In this document: positions 59,470 through 64,000 of the stretch, one piece after another | Position numbering within the stretch: the first letter of the stretch is position 1 | Layout: the number at the start of each line of letters is the position of its first letter | Source of the DNA: Bathymodiolus brooksi | Taxonomy: Eukaryota > Mollusca > Bivalvia > Mytilida > Modiolidae | Direction of reading: 5' to 3' | NCBI GenBank assembly: GCA_963680875.1 | Contig: OY804578.1 | Coordinates: forward strand, 98,609,689-98,673,688 | Length of the DNA stretch: 64,000 nucleotides | The notes under the pieces: model-generated | Databases searched by the model: none | What the model was told of the DNA's origin: nothing | What the model saw: only the letters and a program-made list of their open reading frames with translations | Translations under genes and position numbers: made by a program

Positions 59470-59516
59470 AGGGGGGGGGGGGGGTGGGGGGTGGGGGGGG
59501 GGGGGGGGGGGGGGGA
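59470..59516 (+). repeat. Poly-G run with rare T
   Basis: About 45 bases of almost pure G. Length is unreliable in assemblies. Confidence 0.9.
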
Positions 59517-59894
59517 GGTATAGCTCCATGAACCCTTAAGCTTGGTCAGCGAAGATGAGTTGTACAGAGAGAAGTAAATTATTCTTGACAGTTTTAAAAT
59601 ACTTACAAAATTTAGTCATGTCACGAATCCTCTTGAAACTTTCTTTGAATGATAAAAGCTATAGTTGAAACGAAATCCACTTATCTCCATTGACAAGCGG
59701 AAACAAAACATGGTAATTGACGGTTTCCTAATGTACTCTTAGTTCGGAAATGCTTGTCTTAAATATTTAAGTGGATCAAATAACACAGTTTCTTGTAAAT
59801 AAAAGTGGTTTCATATTTGAATCATTTAAAAATTTTCCCATATATTATAATATTATGTTAAATTTGTCATGGCAGTGATGACCCTCCATGGTTA

Positions 59895-60138
59895 TTGTCC
59901 GTCGCGGTCGTGAGCGTATGGTAGTTGGATTTAAAAATTACCTATGCAATCACTCATTATCTATCGCCACTAACGTCGCGAGTTCGAATCCTGCTCATGG
60001 TGAGGTGTACTGAATACAACATGATGATGAATTTGCCAGTGACTTGCGGTATATTTGCTGCTTGCTGCAGGTCGGTGGTTTTCTCCGGTTCCCCTCACAA
60101 ATAAAACTGACTGCCACGAAAGTGTCGCTAAACACCAG
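59895..60138 (+). repeat. SINE family A
   Basis: tRNA-like head with B box GAGTTCGAATCCTG. The tail is shortened (gccacgaaagtgtcgctaaacaccag), with the centre of the conserved tail deleted. Confidence 0.85.
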
Positions 60139-60179
60139 TAGTATATGGGGACAACTCAGTTATTATTTGCGGTGGTGCT

Positions 60180-60390
60180 ACCGGAAGTCTGTTCTGCGCA
60201 TGCGCAACCGGAAGTTGCGCAATATCCGCCCTAGTGGGGCTTTTTCCCCGGAAGTGACGTCAGAATAACGTCACCGGAAGCGTCACGGCAGTAGTACAAG
60301 TACCATGGCTACCGAATGTAACCAAAGATCACATGACCCCAACGTCGCCCGAGGCATTTTCCCATAATGCATCACTATACGTCATAATAA
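60180..60390. promoter_or_regulatory. Promoter-like cluster: ETS, NRF1, CRE, ZNF143 motifs
   Basis: Within ~200 bp: ACCGGAAGT-type ETS sites (60180, 60209, 60250 and the CCGGAAGC at 60274), a perfect NRF1 site TGCGCATGCGCA (60196-60207), TGACGTCA (CRE, 60256-60263), and TTCCCATAATGCA (ZNF143-type) at 60359. These sites are known together in TATA-less housekeeping promoters. An ATG with a good context (ACCATGG at 60302) starts only an 20-codon frame. Which gene it serves is not visible. Confidence 0.55.
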
Positions 60391-60850
60391 ATTATCCTGA
60401 TAGGTGGGGTTAACATCTCGTAACTTGGTAACTTCGTAACCAAGGTCTTTCGTAACTTATTTGGTAACCTCTTCGTAACCTTTTCATACCTTTTTCGTAA
60501 CTTCGTACCTTGTTCGTAACTTGTAGCCCTTTCATTTATCTATCGATCTATGGTACCTTCAAACCTCTCAGTGACGTCATAAGCAAGCTGGATGACGTCA
60601 ATCGATCTTACTAGTTGATAGTATAGAATTAACTGTTAAGAATAGACCCTCACCCAAACACTTGTTTTTAGTACGAACTCTCGCCGAATGTGACCGAAGA
60701 TCACGTGACCCCAACGTCGCCCGAGGCATTTTCCCATAATGCATCACTACACATCATAATAAATTATCCCGATTTATTTCGTAACTTATTTCGTAACCTC
60801 TTCGTACATTTGTCGTAACTTCGTACCCTTTTCGTAACATGTAGCCCTTT
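60312..60850. repeat. Direct duplication with TTCGTAAC-rich repeats
   Basis: The ~100-bp block 'ccgaatgt[a/g]acc[a/g]aagatcac...gcattttcccataatgcat' occurs at 60312-60410 and 60680-60770. Each copy is followed by degenerate TTCGTAACTT/TTCGTAACC repeats (60417-60520; 60778-60842). The second copy has CACGTGACC where the first has CACATGACC. Confidence 0.85.
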
Positions 60851-60925
60851 CAAACATTGTTGTCGGACACCTTTATAGACAGGACATTATACAATATATG
60901 TAACAAATATAACGCATACATGTAT

Positions 60926-60986
60926 AAGCTGCTGCTGCACTGGGGTATATGGCTGCTGCTGCTACTGCTGAGTGTGTGAGAGAAAA

Positions 60987-61020
<34 letters not shown>
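60926..61020. repeat. (CTG)n microsatellite
   Basis: Interrupted CTG runs at 60928-60970 and a pure run of about 10 units at 60989-61019. Confidence 0.95.
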
Positions 61021-61157
61021 GTGAGAAAGAAGAAATTGATGGTATTGTGACGTGAAGTAGAAATTAGAAATAGAAAAAAAAACAAGGAAAACAGAAAACA
61101 AACGGAGAGATAAACGAACAAATAGCCATTAAAAAGTTAAATGAACACGAAAAACTT

Positions 61158-61196
61158 GGAGGAGGAGGAGGAGGAGGAGGAGGAGGAGGAGGAGGT
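61158..61196. repeat. (GGA)n microsatellite
   Basis: About 12 units. Confidence 0.95.
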
Positions 61197-61224
61197 CTCC
61201 TTGGGTGTAATTATAACTAACACA

Positions 61225-61990
61225 GAAATCTTCCATATTTTCCATATCATTTCACTATTCAACTTGCCTTTTTTCCATATTTTCCATATCTTATCACTAT
61301 TCAACTTACTTTTCTTCTGTATTTTCCAAATCATTTCACTATTTTCTTCCATATTTTCCATATCATTTCACAATTCAACCTACTTTTCTTCCGCATTTTC
61401 CATATCTTTTCACTATTCAACTTACTTTTCTTCCATATTTTCCCTATCGTTTCACAATTTTCTTCTGTATTTTCCAAATCTTATCACTATTCAACTTATC
61501 TTTCTTCCATATTTTTCATATCTTTTCACTATTCAACTTACCTTTCTTCCATATTTTCCCTATCTTATCACTATTCAACTTACTTTTCTTCTGTATTTTT
61601 CAAATCATTTCACTATTTTCTTCCATATTTTCCATATCAATTCACAATTCAACCTACTTTTCTTCCGCATTTTCCATATCGTTTCACTATTCAACTTACT
61701 TTTCTTCCATATTTTCCCTATCATTTCACAATTTTCTTCTGTATTTTCCAAATCATTTCACTATTCAACTTATCTTTCTTCCATATTTTCAATATCATTT
61801 CACATTCCAACTTGCCTTTCTTCCATGTTGTCCATATCTTATCACTATTCGACTTGCCTTTCTTCCATATTTTCCAAATCATTTCACTATTTTCTTCCAT
61901 ATTTTCCCTATCTTTTCACTATTTTCTTCTGTATTCTCCAAATCTTTTCACTATTCAACTTATCTTTTCTTCCATATTTTTCCAATGTTT
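61225..61990. repeat. 42-bp minisatellite, array 1 (diverged, with short units)
   Basis: Units of 42 bp (key words: ttcttccatattttcc, atatcatttcac, tattcaacttac) mixed with ~27-30-bp units lacking the 'aacttac' part. Because 42 is divisible by 3, all frames tend to stay open, giving long but meaningless plus-strand frames. Confidence 0.93.
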
Positions 61991-62044
61991 TCCAGTTATC
62001 AGAAACAAGCATTAACAGTTATGATATCTCCTTTATGTACAAAC

Positions 62045-62095
62045 TGCCATGATATAACTGTAATATTGTTGAATGTGGCATTAAACACAATAAAC
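62045..62095 (+). repeat. SINE tail fragment
   Basis: Tail (catgatataactgtaatatt...) followed by 'aataaacctaaccc', CCCTAA-like. Confidence 0.75.
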
Positions 62096-62489
62096 CTAAC
62101 CCTTTATTTACAAAGACATATACCTACCAACCTATCTATCTATATTTTTATCAGAGTTATAGATTTTATTCAATTTTTGCTAGTTATTTTCCTATCTCGA
62201 TGAGTTTCAAATTTCCACAATCAAATTTATTTTGCATAACAGCCTGACACAGTGTTTTATTTTTAAAGCAGTAAGAAAACTTACTTCCTGAACAGGGTTT
62301 TAGTATATATTTACCTGCCAAAGGCAATCAAATATCTATATATAGGTTTAAATATATCTATTTTCCTGCCAAGGGCAAGTAACTCTCTATATAAGTGTAA
62401 AAATCGATTTCCATATAGCCATTTCTTGATACTTATTATATAGTATTTCTCGTTCTGCACAGATATATGTCCAAATACAGAGTGATGAC

Positions 62490-62930
62490 CCCCTTTATCC
62501 TCCACATAAAGAGTTATGTCCCCTACTACAGTGTTATTCCTCCACATACAGGGTTATGTCCCCTACTGCAGTGATATTCCCACATGAATAGTTATGTCCC
62601 ATACTGCAGTGTTAAATCTCCAAATAAAGAGTTATTCTCCCTACTGTAGTATTATCCTTGCACATACAGAGTTGTAACTTATTCCTCCAAATAAAGAGTT
62701 ATGTCCCCTACTGCAGTGTTAAACCTCCACACACGGGATTATGTCCCCTACTGCAGTGTTATCCCCACTTAAATAGCTATGTCCCCTACTGCAGTGTTAA
62801 ACCTCCACATAAAGAGTTATTCTCCCTACTTTAATATTATCCTTGCACATAGAGTTGTAACTTATTCCCCACATAAAGAGTTATGTCACCTATTACAGAG
62901 TTATCCCTTCAGATACAGAGTTATTCCCTC
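62490..62930. repeat. ~40-bp degenerate minisatellite
   Basis: About 11 imperfect units around 'gagttatgtcccctactgca' and 'gtgttaaacctccacata'. Confidence 0.85.
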
Positions 62931-62989
62931 TTAATGTAGAGCATAATGTAAACTTAAATAAATTACATGCAGTATTAATTGTTTTTTTT

Positions 62990-63395
62990 AAAAAAAAAAA
63001 CTTTTCTTCCATATTTTCCATATCATTTCACATTTCAACTTGGGTTTCTTCCATATATTCCATTATATTTCACATTTCAACTTACTTTTCTTCCATATTT
63101 TCCATATCATTTCACATTTCAACTTACCTTTCTTCCATATGTTCAATATCTTTCCACTATTCAACTTACTTTTCTTCCATATTTTCCAAATCTTTCCACT
63201 ATTCAACTTGGGTTTCTTCCATATTTTCCATATCATTTCACATTTCAACTTACTTTTCTTCCATATTTTCCATATCATTCCACATTTCAACTTACTTTTC
63301 TTCCATACTTTCCAAATCTTATCACTATTCAACTTACTTTTTTTCCATATTTTTCATATCTTTTCACAATTTTCTTCCATATGTTCCATATCTTT
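62990..63395. repeat. 42-bp minisatellite, array 2
   Basis: Same unit as 61225-61990, about 9-10 units. On the minus strand the frame reads repeats of KIWKIWKKSKLNSE (14 residues). Most units contain GTAAGT in the minus orientation. The array overlaps the 3' end of the putative exon at 63354-63486. Confidence 0.93.
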
Positions 63396-63486
63396 TTTTT
63401 TCATTGTTGCTAATGATCCTTTCAAATCAGAATTTTCTTCTCCCCATGTTTGCTGATTTTCCAAGATTAATTCTGCTTTGCTAATT
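63354..63486 (-). CDS. Putative coiled-coil exon running into the minisatellite
   Basis: Acceptor TATATTTCCAG (63487-63488). The frame reads ISKAELILENQQTWGEENSD, LKGSLATMKKKDMEHM, EENCEKI-stop (63354-63356). Charged, heptad-like residues suggest a coiled coil. The stop arises from one base (TGA for the TGG of other units); the same frame continues open through the repeat array to about 63063. It could belong to the gene of the exon at 63881, but the phases do not fit directly, so another exon would be needed. Product unknown. Confidence 0.45.
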
Positions 63487-63880
63487 CTGGAAATATAAAA
63501 GAATGATTAAAATCCTAACTTCATACGCCATGACTATGATATCGTGGTGTTTACTCTCAGGATAGTGAAATCTATATAAACATATTAAAACTCTGTAAAA
63601 CGAATATAACTTGCAACGTTACTTGTTTTCCGCGTACACGACGTCATTTTCCGCGTATCATTTTCCCGTACTTTAAAAAAAAATCATTTTCGTCACAGAA
63701 TCTATTTTTTACAAGTTTTATTACTTTCCTAAATTTTCATTTTCGGCCCAGAATCTATTTTTACTATCAATACTACAGCATTTAATAGCTTATAAAAGCT
63801 ACCATATTAATACAATGTTGCCCAATGAGATGGTCTTAGCTCCTCTACAAAAACTGAAGATTAAATATGAATTGTCTTAC

Positions 63881-64000
63881 TAATCTACTTCCAGGCTGAA
63901 ATATATTGATAAATTTGACCAATTGCTGATCATCCACCAGTGAACGTCTACGGTTGATAACACTGTACGATCGTTGATACATTTCACCATTTTTATCTGA
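63881..64000 (-). CDS. Partial coding exon of an unrecognised gene, at window end
   Basis: Minus strand, donor GTAAGA at 63875-63880. It reads SDKNGEMYQRSYSVINRRRS, then LVDDQQLVKFINIFQPGSRL; open across the whole 40 codons. The last bases of the window (TCAG on the minus strand) could themselves be an acceptor, so the exon may start at the window edge. No family recognised. Confidence 0.55.

Noticed and set aside
60850..61121. Poly-Ala / poly-Gln / poly-Ser frames
   Set aside because: Alternative readings of the (CTG)n microsatellite without splice or start support.
61141..62052. 303-residue plus-strand open frame
   Set aside because: It is a by-product of the 42-bp repeat (length divisible by 3, few stops); the residues are only repeats of Phe-His-Ile-Ser-Leu words.
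62979..63456. 144- and 138-residue plus-strand frames
   Set aside because: Same repeat effect in two frames at once, which a real gene would not show.

Overview
The window looks like AT-rich nuclear DNA from a lophotrochozoan animal, most likely a mollusc. The evidence is spliced genes with long introns, very many tRNA-derived SINEs whose shared tail (positions such as 56690-56740) is of a type common in mollusc genomes, repeats that start with a hairpin and then a GTCCGTCC run, and protein families (ZP-domain, ZNF423/521-type, P2X7-ballast-domain) typical of marine invertebrates. There is no sign of prokaryotic gene organisation. Species cannot be fixed from sequence alone.

Left part (1-21,000): the 5' end of a ZNF423/ZNF521-like zinc-finger gene lies on the minus strand. 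Three phase-compatible coding exons are visible (20,294-20,333; 4,642-4,677; 3,535-3,690). They start with the NuRD-recruiting motif MSRRKQ and reach a C2HC finger; the remaining fingers should lie left of the window. Its 15.6-kb first intron holds three minisatellites (47, 71 and 85 bp units), SINEs, a dead Tc1/mariner-type transposon and a retroposed insertion with a 17-bp target duplication.

Middle (21,690-39,069): small MITEs and SINEs are followed by the most unusual object in the window. This is a pair of head-to-tail ~7-8.5 kb elements with ~92-bp terminal inverted repeats and TTAA flanks. Each carries the same two convergent spliced genes. One (minus) encodes a ~91-aa protein made almost only of the P2X7 C-terminal 'ballast' domain. 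The other (plus) encodes an unrecognised NLS-plus-acidic protein, interrupted by stops that both copies share. No transposase was seen. The two copies act as empty/filled sites for later insertions, including a 1.8-kb Helentron/pearl-like element in copy 2.

Right of this (39,300-49,700): a minus-strand ZP-domain membrane protein gene with three phase-matched exons, a furin-type site, a transmembrane helix and a poly(A) signal. Its large intron holds SINEs, a diverged direct duplication, and a 528-bp Mutator-like element with perfect 9-bp target duplications that has captured a RecQ-like helicase Walker-A exon.

Right end (50,000-64,000): mostly non-coding. It holds PIF/Harbinger-like MITEs, four long palindromes, SINEs, a promoter-like cluster (ETS, NRF1, CRE, ZNF143 motifs) near 60,180-60,390, and 40-42-bp minisatellites. 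The 42-bp array runs in frame out of a putative minus-strand coding exon (63,354-63,486). A second exon of an unrecognised minus-strand gene runs off the window end.
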